Source: Platanthera guangdongensis (lineage: Eukaryota; Streptophyta; Magnoliopsida; Asparagales; Orchidaceae). Taken from it: a stretch of 64,000 nt of DNA. Below are positions 11,165 to 22,763 of the stretch, piece by piece. The notes under the pieces are model-generated. The model saw only the letters and a program-made list of their open reading frames with translations. It did not search any database and was not told the origin of the DNA. Position numbers and translations under genes: made by a program. The number at the start of each line of letters is the position of its first letter. Position 1 is the first letter of the stretch. The DNA is taken from the NCBI GenBank assembly GCA_039583875.1, contig CM077157.1:76694346-76758345 (forward strand). The letters run 5' to 3'.

Positions 11165-12214
11165 TTTAGATGTTTCACATTGTGTATGTGTTATAAAGAG
11201 TTAATACAATTTTGATGCTGCTTCTTCATTACTAGAGGTTTTCTCTTTTGGCGGTAGAGTGTTCCTTCATCCTGAGAAAAGTCATACAATTTGATCTATG
11301 TCAACACTTTTTATGCAATGTTTTGTAAAAAAGTGCTGTTTTATTTGTAATTGAGGCATTTTGAGTTTAAAAAATGCCACAAAAACCATAGCTATCGTTT
11401 TGACCGTGCTATTAAAAATAAAAATCCGCAAAAGGTATCTCCACAAAGATGGAACACTCCCCTTGTTAGGCTTGCGAAATTCTCGCCCGACGGCCCCCAT
11501 CACCCGTGCCGTTTTCCACGTCAATTTTTATCAAAGGAGAACTTTAGCCAGTTTTCTCGGTGAATTTGGGATTTTGAGCAGAAGACATTCCAACATTAGG
11601 TCTGGCTAAGCCCCGCACGGTTGGCCTGAAGTGCTGGGAGGTTGCTGGATTGAATTGATGAGATTGTTGAGGGGGAGGAACGGCTCTAAACTGCATCATT
11701 AAAGTAACAGCAGATTTAGAATGAATTGATATTAAAGCATAAATAAGCCCTAAAGTACAAAGGAACGAACCTGCATGGGCATGGGTGGACCAAAATTTTG
11801 AGGAGGACCAGAGGGCCTTAAAGGCTTCAAATTAAAAAATATATACAGGTCTCAAAATTTAACTAAATTAAGTTTATATTGAACCTCAATAATATCTTCA
11901 TGCATGTTTCACCAAGCATCATAAATTAAGACCTTAGTAAGAAGAGTAGGGAATCAAACTGTTAATGTGCAATCTACCTGTGGCCCAGAAGATTGTGGAT
12001 TGGTCGCCATCAAAGTAAATAATCAAGCAGCAATAAGAAATTTAACTGCAAAACAGATGATACAAATTTAGAAGGTCATTACAGTACATATAATAATATT
12101 GTAATACATATTTTCCTCCAACAATCATAAGAGAATTCAAGAGATCCGAAAAATGAGTATGTGATGCAGTTGGAAGTTTTGTACTACATATAATAATATT
12201 GTACTACATATTTT
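11165..12214. mobile_element. Insert of unknown type carrying PRP40-like exons
   Basis: Pol homology stops after 11164 and resumes near 12214, so about 1.05 kb is foreign. It contains part of a host gene with introns retained on the minus strand. DNA-level capture, as in Pack-MULE, Helitron or CACTA elements, or a filler-DNA repair event would explain it. I could not recognise terminal inverted repeats or Helitron ends, and the exact borders are uncertain by about 10-20 bases. A direct repeat at the right end (12084-12215) may mark the boundary. Confidence 0.6.
11560..12010 (-). pseudogene. PRP40: Captured 5' end of a PRP40-like pre-mRNA-processing factor gene (three exons)
   Basis: On the minus strand, exon 1 (12010-11978) starts ATG and encodes MATNPQSSGPQ. 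Exon 2 (11824-11771) encodes PLRPSGPPQNFGPPMPMQ. Exon 3 (11690 to about 11560) encodes a Pro/Gln-rich stretch including FRAVPPPQQ and NVGMSSAQNPKF. The exon borders have GT donors and AG acceptors. The pattern and order resemble the disordered N-terminus of plant PRP40 (U1 snRNP-associated, WW/FF-domain protein), named here from memory of the family. The WW and FF domains are absent, so it is a fragment. It could give antisense RNA to the host gene. Confidence 0.65.
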
Positions 12215-12215
12215 C
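12084..12215. repeat. Direct repeat of about 32 bp, 100 bp apart
   Basis: TACATATAATAATATTGTA followed by YTACATATTTTCC occurs at about 12084-12117 and again at about 12184-12215, next to where pol homology resumes. Confidence 0.7.
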
Positions 12216-13714
12216 CGTGGATTCTCTTGATGCATATTTCTGTTGGAAGTTTTGACTCGTCGAGCAGTTTGGTTGCATTAGAGCCTTCTTGGATTACACT
12301 TATGAGACTGCATCAGATGGAAGATCCTGATTTGTTGCACCTTTACAAGAGAACTGAGAAAGAGCAGTTACCAGATTTTTCGATCGATGACGCGGGTACC
12401 TTGAAGTACCGTGGCAGATTTTGTATCCCTTTTGTCGAGGACATTCGAATTAAGTTGTGCAGTGAGGCGCACAGTTCTAGTGTTACCTACCACACAGGTT
12501 CTACAAAGATGTATCAAAACCTAAAGCAGATTGTCTGGTGGTTTTGAATGAAGTGTGATATAGCAAGGTTTGTGTATAAATGTTTTACATGTAAGCGTGT
12601 TAAGGTCGATCATAAAAGGCCTGGTGGCAAGTTGATGCCTTTGGATATTCCAAGCTGAAAATGGGAGAGTATTTCCATGGACTTCATTATGGGTTTACCG
12701 AGATCTCCCCGAGGTGGCAATTTTGTTTGGGTGATAGTGGATCAACTGACGAAGTGTGCTCAATTCGTGTCGTTTAAAATTGGTTACTCCATGAAGAAGA
12801 TAACCGAATTATATTTAGATGAATTCATCAGATTGCATGGAGTACCAGTTAGCATTGTATCAGATCGAGACTCCAGGTTTACGTTTCGCTTTTGAAAAAG
12901 CTTACAAGAAGTGTTGGGTACCGATCTGAGGTATTCAACCGCTTATCATTCGCAAACTAATGGTCAAACGGAGAGAGTAAATAAAATCGTGGAGGACATG
13001 ATCATATGTTATATTTTGGACCACAGAGGAGCATGAGATGAGCGACTCAGATTGATGGAGTTTGCTTATAATAATAGTTATCAAGAAAGTTTGTAGATGG
13101 CCCCGTTTGAGGCCTTGTATGGGAGCCGATGCAGAACTCCCTTGTTTTGGGCCGAGGTCGGTGAGAGACCGTTGTTAGGTCCTGAAGTGCTAGAAGAGAT
13201 GGAAATATTTATAAAGCTTATTTGAGATAAGCTTCGGATAGCGCAGGATTGTTATGAGAAGAATGTCAATCGACGTAGGACTGATTTGGAGTTTGTTGTT
13301 GGGGACCTGGTTTTCCTGAAGGTTTCCCCAATGTCCGATGTTAAAAGATTTGGAAAGAATCATAAGTTGGACCCGAGTTATGTGGGAACTTTTAGGGTTA
13401 TTGAGCGTATTGGAGTTTCAGCTTATAGGATGGATTTGCCCGCAAATTTTCCTGGTGTGCACGACGTGTTTCACGTGAGCCAGTTGCGGAAATGTGTGCT
13501 CATCGACTGACAGATTCTTGATGTTGTGCTCCAGTTGGAGCCTAATTTTTCCTATGTTGAGATGTCTGTCCGCATTTTGGATACTCAAGATCGAGTGTTG
13601 CGAAGGAAAACTATACCAAAGGTGAAAGTTTTGCGGCGAAACCAAGACGTGGAAAGCGCCACTTGGGCGTTGGAGTCAGCTGTGAGGGAGGCTCATCTTC
13701 ATCTGTTCTCCTAG
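12215..13714 (+). pseudogene. pol: Element B pol part 2: integrase and chromodomain (many stops)
   Basis: The segment reads from a linker matching A (WITLMRLHQMEDPDLLHL) through the integrase zinc finger and core ([20 protein letters not shown]) to the chromodomain-like tail (VKVLRRNQ...ATWALES). At least seven in-frame stops occur, for example near 12544, 12656, 12892, 13033, 13095 and 13508. Ancient and non-functional. Confidence 0.88.
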
Positions 13715-13785
13715 TTGATTGGTATGTACACTTTTCAATAACCCTTGGTTATTTCTTTTTCTTTTATAATAGAGGTTTTGTGCGT

Positions 13786-13823
13786 AAAGTTTCGGGACGA
13801 AACTTTTTTTTAGAGAGAGTGGC
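13786..13823 (+). promoter_or_regulatory. Stem-loop and polypurine tract of element B
   Basis: Arms AAAGTTTCG and CGAAACTTT (13786-13806) are followed by the purine-rich GAGAGAG tract immediately before the LTR start at 13824. Confidence 0.6.
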
Positions 13824-14046
13824 TGTAACGCCCCCGATTTTTCGATATTAGATTTAATCTATTATCTGGCATGTTTATGATGTCAGGGCATTACGTTGAC
13901 GCATTTCCGGCATATTTCATTGTTAGAGCGTGGTTTTAGCTCTTAGATTTCTCTGTGTGTGGCTGAGTTTAGGCTGTTTGCAAGATTCCCTAGCGAGTCG
14001 GGTCTGTTTTGGTGACTCGGTAGAGCCTCTTTGGGAATGCTTGTGT
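13824..14046 (+). repeat. 3' LTR of element B, first part
   Basis: Starts TGTAACGCCCCCG after the purine tract and is interrupted at 14046 by element D. The five bases TGTGT at 14042-14046 are duplicated at 35789-35793. There are no palindrome arrays here, unlike A, C and D. Confidence 0.85.
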
Positions 14047-14574
14047 TGTAACAACCCCATCCGTTCATATGATATATTCTAGAAGGTCCGGCCGGGGCCC
14101 CACAGGATATATCACAAAACAGTCGGTGAAGGTACAGGATGATACCAGAGTCGCGCATCGCACCTAACACAAAGCATTCTAGCGGAAGCCTAGACTACAA
14201 CTGGAACTCCTCATGAATGTCCAAACATAAAACTCCACATTTTATATCATATAGGAATGTCTTACAACACGTACAAAAGAGTTGGCCTTATGGCCTATAC
14301 AGGGCTTTCACACAGTGGCCTAAACAATTGGCGCGCAGGCCGGCCACAAGAAAAGAAAACACACAAAAGAACACAGCTAGCCTTCGAGGGCTAGCAGCAG
14401 CAGCAGCAACACCCGCAGGAACATCAGCCTCTATGCAATCCGCTCGGCTCTCCAGCACCTGGAAAGGGACAATCCACCCACCGGTGGCAAACAAAAGCAA
14501 CGGTCAGCGTTCAGCTGACCAAATTATAACGACCCTACCCCTTCTCTCGGGGCAGCGGTAATCTTCCCTGCAGG
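14047..14574 (-). repeat. 3' LTR of element D, part 1 (U5 end)
   Basis: Matches 33300-33827 with a few mismatches and ends in GCAGG (14570-14574), the target duplication of element C. The CAG run at 14394-14410 is a short microsatellite. Confidence 0.9.
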
Positions 14575-15260
14575 TGTAAGCCTCCCCCTCCCCGGATCCC
14601 AAAACACGGCACGAAGGGGGAGTCTTATGCCCGGAACAGCCGCCTTGCGGTAGCATTAGCACACGGGCTAACCTGTACCACAAGACGCCTATCCCGCCGG
14701 CTACAACCATATCAATATAACATGCCAACCCAACCAAATAAGTAAACCAAACAGAAGTCAAATCCACATTAAGTTATATAAAGTCCAAATACAACAATAA
14801 AGAGAAGCTAAAACATGCTTCTACAATATATCAGAGTACAGCTAAACAATGCCCAAACGGGCTACATCAGAGTAAGCAAAACACTAACATCGGTAACAGA
14901 CGGTATCGACGGCACCGTCACGTCAGGCCCTGTCGTCCTGGCCTGGCTGTCCTGCTGCGTAGTCTGCGGCTGCTCTACCTGCGGCGTGACCTCCTAAAAA
15001 GGAAGACGTAGCAACCGTTAGTCGAAACGACTAAGTGGTTTCACATCCGCTCCCCCGGCGACTCCTCGGCACCGGGCGGAGAAAAGGAACAAGAGTATAA
15101 TATATATCAGTAAGTATAAAAGTACAATCAGGTGACAAGGTACATGAGTATCAATGTATAACTAGCAGTTCTACAAAAGCTATCAATATGTAAACTAACA
15201 ATTCTACAAGAGCCATCAAGGTATAATAACAAGTGTAAGAAAGCTTCAGCAGGAAAGTAA

Positions 15261-15360
15261 CTTAACTTATAAGAATGCCCATACAAACTTATAAGTTAAG
15301 GATCGGGTTACATAAAGTAACTCATCGTATAAGAGTGCCCATACAAACTTATACGATGAG
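15261..15360 (-). repeat. Two 40-nt hairpins in a 60-bp tandem repeat (LTR of C)
   Basis: 15261-15300 and 15321-15360 each have 13-base arms round the loop ARTGCCCATACAAA. The arms are CTTAACTTATAAG/CTTATAAGTTAAG and CTCATCGTATAAG/CTTATACGATGAG. They differ at three positions, and all three are compensated on the other arm. The second LTR repeats them at 23644-23743. They lie in the transcribed part of the LTR, downstream of the TATA box. Confidence 0.85.
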
Positions 15361-15639
15361 GATCTTGTTGTGCAATGATATGAAATGCTATGAATGCTAT
15401 GCAATGACTCACCCATGCACTTGCTATGTCGACACAGACTGTAGTTCCCACTTTTCGAGCAGGTAGCTAACCTCTCAGGCATCAGCCGCCGTGGCCAGGC
15501 GGTGACGGTAGAACGGGCACTTCTACTACTAGGCGGGTATCACACTACTTCACCTAGGCCTCCGTACGCCTCAACGCTAAGAACACAACAGCGGAGCCCA
15601 TGCGTACTATGGCCCAGCGGGGTCTTGGGTAGATGTGCA

Positions 15640-15950
15640 CCAAGAACACAGCCCGAACTGGCCTTGCGTGACCCGGAAGGGGCCTCGGAAGAACGCACGA
15701 GGACACAGCCCAACCGTTCACATGGTCGGAGGGGCCTCGGGAAGTGAACACCGAGGACACAGCCCAAACCGACCAAGTCTAACTGCCAACTCCCGTCGGT
15801 GTGACGACTGGCGAGCCCGTAGACCTGCCACACTATCCTTAACCCGGGATTACGACACCGCGTGTCGACTCACACCACATGCAAACACCATATCAACACA
15901 ACATGGAAGGGGCCTCGGAAGTAAACACGAGGGCACAGCCCAACCATCCA
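15640..15950. repeat. Imperfect repeats GGGGCCTCGGAAG...ACACAGCCCAACC in LTR of C
   Basis: Three to four copies of an AAGGGGCCTCGG word followed about 25 bases later by GAGGACACAGCCCAA occur at 15640-15780 and 15905-15950, and again in the other LTR at plus 8383. Confidence 0.7.
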
Positions 15951-17284
15951 TCCGCACCCTATCTCAACACAACCAAAACAAGAGGCGGTCAACCCCGCAC
16001 TTACATCCCTTCACAATACTACCCGTAGGGAGACAACGCTCTAAGTATTGGTCCACTATACTCATTTCATTAATCAAACATATCCATGGCCATGATCTAT
16101 TCATCTATATGACTTCCCAAATGATGACAATGTAAAATAACGTAATGCGCATATAAGATCTATCACATCTTCCTTTTTAGTAATATCATAACTTAAACAT
16201 GAAGTGCACCATATTCAATCTTTCAATTCCTACCAGTTCAATTCTTTTAAACAAGTTTGTTTCACAATTTGGTAACATGAAATATGATTAATAAGATACT
16301 TCAATCACACAACAAATGATTAATCATAAGGGTTCATCCAAGGCAAGTATCTTGCATTAATAATTTCACCGAAACAAAATCCATTTTTCCATTAAGCCCA
16401 GAATTTAGGCGCAGGTTGAATCTGGTCAGCAACTTCGACCGGAGATTCCCGAGGTTACAGGAATCCGGTGAAGTCGTGTAACCCCTCGATGGAAAGGTAT
16501 TTCCATGGACTACATCTTTCATATTCAGAGCTCAACCCAGATTTGACATTATCCTATTTGAAATCGGACTTGAAGTCCGCTGCGTACAGAACACAGTTTC
16601 TGCATGCAGGATTTATTAAACACCATTTTCGTTTGGATTTTCCCGTGGCTACAGACTTCGCTAGAAGTCGTGCAACCACTCGTTGGAAAGGTATTTTCAA
16701 GGGCTTCAACTTTCGTGTTTAGTCAAAAGCCCAGATCTGACCATAATACACTTAAAAATGGTCACGAAGTTCGCTGCGCGCAGAATACAGATTCTGCACG
16801 CATCTTAAGGCGGAATGAACGGCATCGGTTCATCTTCCTCCTCAAGGCGATCTTCCAAAAATCATTCCAGAAAACCTCCTCCCTTATTCACCCTCAAGAG
16901 GCCAAAACCCTTCACGAAACCATCCCTTATCATCCATTGAAAAAGGGGCGTGGTTGAAGAGATCTAAAACCTAAGACACAAGTCTTAGCATGACCTTTCC
17001 TAGAAAACTCCTCCTCACCATCAAGACTCTCTTGAGTCGATGTCTCGCCTAGGAAAATACTATAGATCTAGCACCAAGGGAGAGGGTAGGAAACTCACAT
17101 CGGCTCCAGCGGTACCACCATTTCTCGCCATGGATCGCGTAGTTCTCCTCGGCGGCATCTCCTCTTTCACGGCGATGGCGGATCTCCTTCGGTAGGACTT
17201 GCTCCTGCAGTTTTCCCTCTCACAGGAGTTCTCACTGGAAATAGGGGATGAAAAGAGCATGAAAACGGCTAGGGTTTTCTGTCC

Positions 17285-17298
17285 CCTATATAAATAAA
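17285..17298 (-). promoter_or_regulatory. Core promoter of element C LTR (TATA box)
   Basis: On the minus strand TTTATTTATATAGGGG lies directly downstream of the palindrome array, and AAACCCTAG follows about 15 bases later. Its twin at about 25668-25681 in the 5' LTR would drive the element. Confidence 0.6.
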
Positions 17299-17302
17299 AT
17301 TT

Positions 17303-17940
17303 GACACGGGTAGGGACACGGCCGTGTCCATACCCGTGTCCCGCTTCCGCGAAACGGCCGTGGCGGTTTCCATGTCGATTCAATGTTTGACACGGGTAGA
17401 ACACGCCCGTGTCCCAACCCGTGTTCACATGACACGGCCGTGTGCCTGGCCGTGTCATTTGCCGTGTACTTCTCGGGTTGCATCTCGACACCTCCCGTCG
17501 AGCTCAACTCGACGCACACGGGTAGGGACACGGCCGTGTCACTGCCCGTGTCCCTTGGTGTCGACACAGCTCGACGATCTCGACACGGGCGTCGAGCTCA
17601 ACTCGACGCACACGGGTAGGGACACGGCCGTGTCACTACCCGTGTCCCTTGGTGTCGACACAGTTCGACGATGTCGACATGGGTCGTCGAGCTCAACTCG
17701 ACGCACACGGGTAGGCACACGGCCGTGTCCCTACCCGTGTCCCTAGGTGTCGACACAGCTCGACGATCTCGACACGGGTCGTCGAGCTCAACTCGACGCA
17801 CACGGGTAGGCACACGGCCGTGTCCCTACCCGTGTCCCTAGGTGTCGACACAGCTCGACGATCTCGACACGGGTCGTCGAGCTCAACTCGACGCACACGG
17901 GTAGGCACACGGCCGTGTCCCTACCCGTGTCACTTCCTTT
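17303..17940. repeat. Palindrome array in U3 of element C: 95-bp tandem units
   Basis: The dyad CGTCGA-GCTCAAC-TCGACG starts at 17496, 17590, 17685, 17780 and 17875, a 94-95 bp period. Between copies lie long CACGGGTAGG...CCTACCCGTG dyads centred on ACACGGCCGTGT. The unit at 17303-17340 is a 38-base dyad with one mismatched pair. Duplicated at plus 8383 in the 5' LTR. Confidence 0.85.
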
Positions 17941-18082
17941 TTACACTGATTCTCCACTTCTCCACAAGTGCAGTCCAATTCCCTGCACTCTCAGGACTCA
18001 AGTCAACCCTCCTGACTCAAAACACACACACTAGGGGCCTAGAGCGATTCGGGACGTTACAAATCCTATAAACAAAATAAAA

Positions 18083-18100
18083 GATTTCGTCCCCGAAATC
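18083..18100 (-). other. Stem-loop before the 3' LTR of element C
   Basis: GATTTCG and CGAAATC arms flank a 4-base loop. Unlike in A, B and D, the bases between this hairpin and the LTR (18062-18082) are not purine-rich, so the polypurine tract cannot be recognised. Confidence 0.5.
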
Positions 18101-18150
18101 AGGCTTAGGTTGTGGGGAGAAGTGTATAACAGGAAATTTAACATATGCTT

Positions 18151-21100
18151 TTAAATAAAATTACCTTGAGCAAACAACTCCGGGTAGCGTTGCCGCATTA
18201 AATCCATTGGCTCCCAAGTGTACTCCTCCTTCCCATGATTCATCCATTGCACCTTCACTAAGGGAACACTTTTGCGGCGCAAAGTCCTTGTCTCGCTGTC
18301 AACAATCCGCACCGGCTCGAGTCGCACAGACCTATCTGATGCCACTGCACCACCAGTAGTGGGAATATACTGGTCGGGCCGCAACAGTGCTTTTCGAAGC
18401 GACGACACATGGAACACGTCGTGGAGATTTTCTAGTTCTGGTGGTAACTCCAACCGATAGGCCAACGGGCCAATCCTTTCCAATATAGTATAAGGCCCAA
18501 CATACCTTGGGCTGAGCTTTTTCACTCCACGCACCCGCGACACTCCATGCATCGGCCGAATCTTGAGGAACACCTTTTCTCCCACCTGGAACTCCACCAT
18601 CCGATGCTTTTTATTATAATATTTCGCCTGTCGACTTTGAGCCTCCAACATGCGATCCCGTATCAATCTGACCGCCGCATCAGTATCATCTATGTATTCG
18701 TTTCCCAATGCCTTCGGATCTTCATCTTGTACCCAAGACAAGGGAGTCCTGCACCTTCTTCCATAAAGGGCTTCATGGGGCGCCATGCCGATGCTCGCCT
18801 GATGGCTATTATTATAGGAGAATTCCACTAGTGGCAAGAGCCTTTCCCATGGCTCTCCTCTGTCCAACACACATAACCTCAATAAATCCTCCAGTGTTCT
18901 GATGGTCCGCTCTGACTGCCCGTCCGTCTGTGGATGAAATGCGGTACTAAAGGTTAGGCGTGAGCCCAAATACGCCTGTACCGCCTTCCACTCATTGGAT
19001 GTAAACCGACCATCCCGATCTGAAACAATTGTCTTGGGCACGCCATGATACCGTACAAATTGCTCCACAAAAAGGCGTACCAAAGCATCCACGTGTGCTT
19101 CCTTCTTCATTGGAATGAACCGGGCCACCTTTGTCAGTCGATCCACAATAACCCATACTGAATCATTCCCGGAGCGGGAACGAGGTAACCCATGAACAAA
19201 GTCCATGGAGATATCCTCGAACTTCCATTCGGGGATGGGCAATGACTGCAACAAACCACCGGGACTCCTGCATTCAGCCTTCACTCTTTGGCAAGCTTCG
19301 CAATGTGTAACATAGTAGCGGACATCCTTCTTCATTCCCGGCCAACACATGGTCTTCCGCAGTCCGGCGTACATCTTAGCAATACCCGGATGCACTGAAT
19401 ATTGAGAGGAATGCGCCTCTCTCAATATATCTTCCCGAATTTTGCCGCCCTTGGGAATATAGAGTCGGCCACGAAAATAAATGAGGCCGTCTTTGAGTAT
19501 GTACTCATCGGTGGTCCCATCTTCAATTGCCTTGATTGCCGGGGCCAAGGCCGCATCCATTCCTTGCTCCACCCGAATCCGGTCTCGGATATCACCAACT
19601 ATGCTCATGTTGGCCAAATACTCCGCATACTCTGCCGAAGGATCCTTGAATACTAGAGTAATTTCCATCTCCTCGATCATCCGAGCCAACTCCATGCTCA
19701 TCAGCCGAGACTCTGGGCTAGAGCCTGGCACTTTTCTACTTAAGGCATCGGCTACCGAGTTCGCTTTCCCGGGGTGGTAGTTCATGGTGAACTCGTAGTC
19801 GCATAGAAATTCCAACCACCGCCGTTGCCTCAGGTTCAACTCCTTCTGAGTGTGAACATACTTCAAGTTTTTGTGATCGGAAAAGATCTCACAGTGCACG
19901 CCATATAAATAATGCCTCCAGACTTTCAAAGCGAACACCACTGCTCCCAACTCCAAATCATGAACCGGGTAATTAATTTCATGTTTCTTTAACTGCCTTG
20001 AAGCATATGCGATCACGTGCCCATGCTGCATCAATACCGCTCCCATCCCTTGATATGAAGCGTCCGTGTAAACTTGAAATCCTTCCTTCCCCGACGGAAG
20101 TGCAAGGATGGGGGCGGAGGTAAGCCTATCCTTCAACTCTTGAAATGCTGCTTCACATTTAGGTGTCCACTCAAATGGCACTCCCTTCTTCGTCAAGGAG
20201 GTAAGAGGAAGGGCAATCTTGGAGAATCCTTTCACGAACTTGCGGTAGTAGCCAGCAAGTCCAAGAAAGCTTCGTACATCAGCCGCCGACTTCAAGGGCG
20301 ACCACTCCTTCACGGCTCGCACCTTCGCTGGATCCACCGCTAATCCTGCTCCACTGATCACATGCCCCAAGAAGGCTACCTCCTTAAGCCAGAATTCACA
20401 CTTGCTAAACTTGGCATACAAGGCATGCTCCTTCAATTTCTTCAAAACCAAGGTCAGGTGCTCGACATGTTCCTCCTCCGTCTTTGAGTAGACCAAGATG
20501 TCGTCGATGAAAACAATGACGAAGATGTCCAAATACGGTTCAAACACCTTGTTCATCAAACTCATGAAGGCCGAAGGGGCATTTGTGAGCCCAAACGGCA
20601 TTACTGTGAACTCATACAAACCATATCTCGAACTGAATGCTGTTTTCTGAATGTCCCCCTCATGTATCCTCAACTGATAGTACCCGGAGCGCAAATCCAA
20701 TTTAGAAAACCAATGTGCTCCCACTAATTGATCGAACAACTCATCGATCCGCGGTAGTGGATAAGTGTTCCGCACCGTCAACCGATTGAGTTCCCGATAA
20801 TCTATGCACAATCGCAGTGTTCCATCCTTCTTCTTCACGAACAGCACAGGGGCTCCCCATGGTGATGAACTGGGGCGAACGAACCCTGAATCCACCAGTT
20901 CTTGCAATTGAACTCTGAACTCCGCGAGTTCTTTCGGAGCCATTCTGTACGGAGCCTTGGACACAGGCTTGGCACCTGGTACTAGATTGATCTGGAAGTC
21001 AACCTCTCTATGCGGGGGTAATCCTGGTAGCTTCTCGGGAAATACCTCAGGAAAATCCCGCACTACCCGTACATCCTTTAATTCCAACGCTGCTTCCTTC

Positions 21101-21542
21101 AACTCGAACCAGATCATGAAGACCTCATCCCCCTTCATGTGAGCCTTTACAGCCTGAATAGAAGATAATATCATACGTGGCGCGAAGCCAATACCTTGGA
21201 AGATGACGTCAGAGTCTCCATGCCTCAAATAGATCCGCTTCTCCGCGCAGTCGATCCTCGCGAAGTGCCAGTCCAGCCATGCCATGCCCAAAATGATGTC
21301 AAACTCCGGCATCCTCAGAACCGTGGCCGGCGTATCAAAGGCCTTCCCATCAATAAATAACTCCAACTCGCACTTGGCGGTCGCGATCATCTCCGAGCCG
21401 TCCGGAAGGCGTACACGTCGGGCTATGCCGGTGAAGTACTGTACACCCCCCAAGTCTTTTATGAAATCCTCGGACACAAAGGAGTGTGAGGCACCGGTAT
21501 CGAACAGCGCATAGGCTGTCTTCCCGCCAATAATCACGGTGC
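18151..21542 (-). CDS. pol: Element C Pol polyprotein (protease, RT, RNase H, integrase, chromodomain)
   Basis: An uninterrupted frame of about 1130 codons. In order: aspartic protease ([10 protein letters not shown], residues about 11-20), reverse transcriptase ([11 protein letters not shown]; catalytic FIDD near 20500-20511), RNase H ([19 protein letters not shown]), integrase HHCC finger (ending HCEACQRVK), the integrase DDE core ([16 protein letters not shown], the Glu within QTDGQSER) and a chromodomain-like C-terminus ([19 protein letters not shown]). The frame has no Met of its own at the protease; entry by splicing from gag at 21543/21637 fits. It would be made as Gag-Pol and act in cytoplasmic particles and then the nucleus. 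The chromodomain may steer integration to chromatin marks. Confidence 0.95.
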
Positions 21543-21637
21543 CTAAGTACCAATAACCAAAACTTATTGCTAGTGGCTAGTAAGTTCTAATCAATTCAAG
21601 CTAGATCATGCAAATATGTAAATTAATTAAATCATAC
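21543..21637 (-). other. Gag-pol intron of element C (predicted, 95 bp)
   Basis: The segment starts GTATGATTTAA and ends TGGTACTTAG on the minus strand. Splicing joins the V-I-A-G end of gag to the protease frame within the Gly codon. Without splicing, gag stops two codons into the intron (G-M-I-stop). Confidence 0.78.
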
Positions 21638-22763
21638 CTGCAATCACATCTTGTGGGTTCCTTTCCTGCGCCATGTCAAGCGCGTACACCTGATCCCGGG
21701 CTGGTCCGGGGTTTCCTCTTGGCGGTCCTCGTCCTCGACCGCGCATATATCCTCGCCCTCGTGGAGCTGCTGGAGGGAGAGCAGGAGGGAGAGCAGGAGG
21801 GAGAGCAGGAGGGGCGTTCCCATATAGTTGCGGGCAAAAACGCCGGATGTGGCCCGGCTGGTTGCATTCGAAGCACACCAGACCACGCCGCCCTTCCGGT
21901 TGTTGGAATCGCTGAGGCTGTGGGGGTGGAGGCAACGCAGGCGGCTGCGGAACTGGATGCTCCACCCTATAGTTTCGGTGGACACGCCCTCCACCTCTTT
22001 GATAACCTCTTCCTCCTCTGAAGTCCCGTCTCCTTCTATTACTTGGGCCGGCTTCCATCACGTCCTCCGCAGGCCTCTTGCTACATCCCATGTGGTCTGC
22101 CTCCAATCTTTTCGCCATATCAATGATCTCCGCCAAGCTACCATCCGCTATAAACAAAAGGGACTGCCTTAGGGGATCTCGCAGCCCTTTATAGAAGCGC
22201 TTGGCATAACCTCTGTCATCCAACTCATAAGAGTCCGCAAACCTTGCGAGATGCTGGAATTCCCGCTGGTATTCTGTAACCGACTTTGATCCCTGCTTTA
22301 ATAGAAGGAACCTCTGCTCAAGCTCATCTCGGGCCGATGTAGGGATAAAGTGCTCCAAGAAAACACCCGAGAATTCACTCCAACTTATCTCTGTGTAGAT
22401 CCGGCCTTGGAAGGTAGAGCCCATGAGGGACTTCCACCACCTCTTCGCATGTAAGTCCAAGACGGACACTGCCAATGTCACGGCCATGTTGGCCGGGCAA
22501 CGGATACCAGCCAGCAACTCTTCTATCGTGTCTAGCCATTCCTCTGTACGTATGGCTGACTCCGTCCCAAGGTAGACGGGAGGGGAGAGAGCCCGGAAGG
22601 TGCTCAGCCAGTTGGAGCTCGGAGCTTGTTGTTGCACCGGAGCCTGCTGTGCCTTAAAAGCATCAAGAATGGCGGTGAGCGTCTGCCCCAACTCAGACTG
22701 TTGGAACTGAGTGGGTATGGGAGGGGTAGGAGTACCCCCCATCGGCTCAACATGCAGTGGAAC
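21638..22763 (-). CDS. gag: Element C Gag, main exon
   Basis: About 375 codons are open. The capsid-type retrotransposon gag domain runs from residue about 60 to 190 (AKRWWKSLMGSTF, FQHLARFADSYELDDR), followed by a basic Arg/Gly stretch and one complete CCHC knuckle (CFECNQPGHIRRFC). A Pro/Ala repeat and an Arg/Gly tail (GRGRGPPRG) end the protein. An internal Met (22742) could start translation, but a consensus acceptor (TATGTGTAG|G) at 22764 keeps this exon in frame with the LTR-encoded exon 25482-25541. A fuller N-terminus is therefore likely. Confidence 0.88.

Larger units (their letters stand above)
14575..18061 (-). repeat. 3' LTR of element C (3487 bp)
   Basis: Same sequence as 22958-26444, offset 8383. 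In transcription order it holds the 95-bp palindrome array (17496-17940), TATA box, telo-box-like AAACCCTAG, a short coding exon with splice donor, a GGGGCCTCGG-rich repeat zone (15640-15950) and the paired hairpins (15261-15360). Other open frames in it are not supported as genes. Confidence 0.93.

Noticed and set aside
14394..14412. CAG microsatellite as a regulatory feature
   Set aside because: Short simple repeat in the D LTR; nothing further supports a role.
15635..16135. 166-codon ORF, present identically at 24018-24518
   Set aside because: Identical only because it is in both LTRs of C; no family resemblance and no promoter in that orientation.
17303..17940. CRISPR-like array
   Set aside because: Repeats are dyads within an LTR, spacers are repeated too, there are no cas genes, and the context is a plant retrotransposon.
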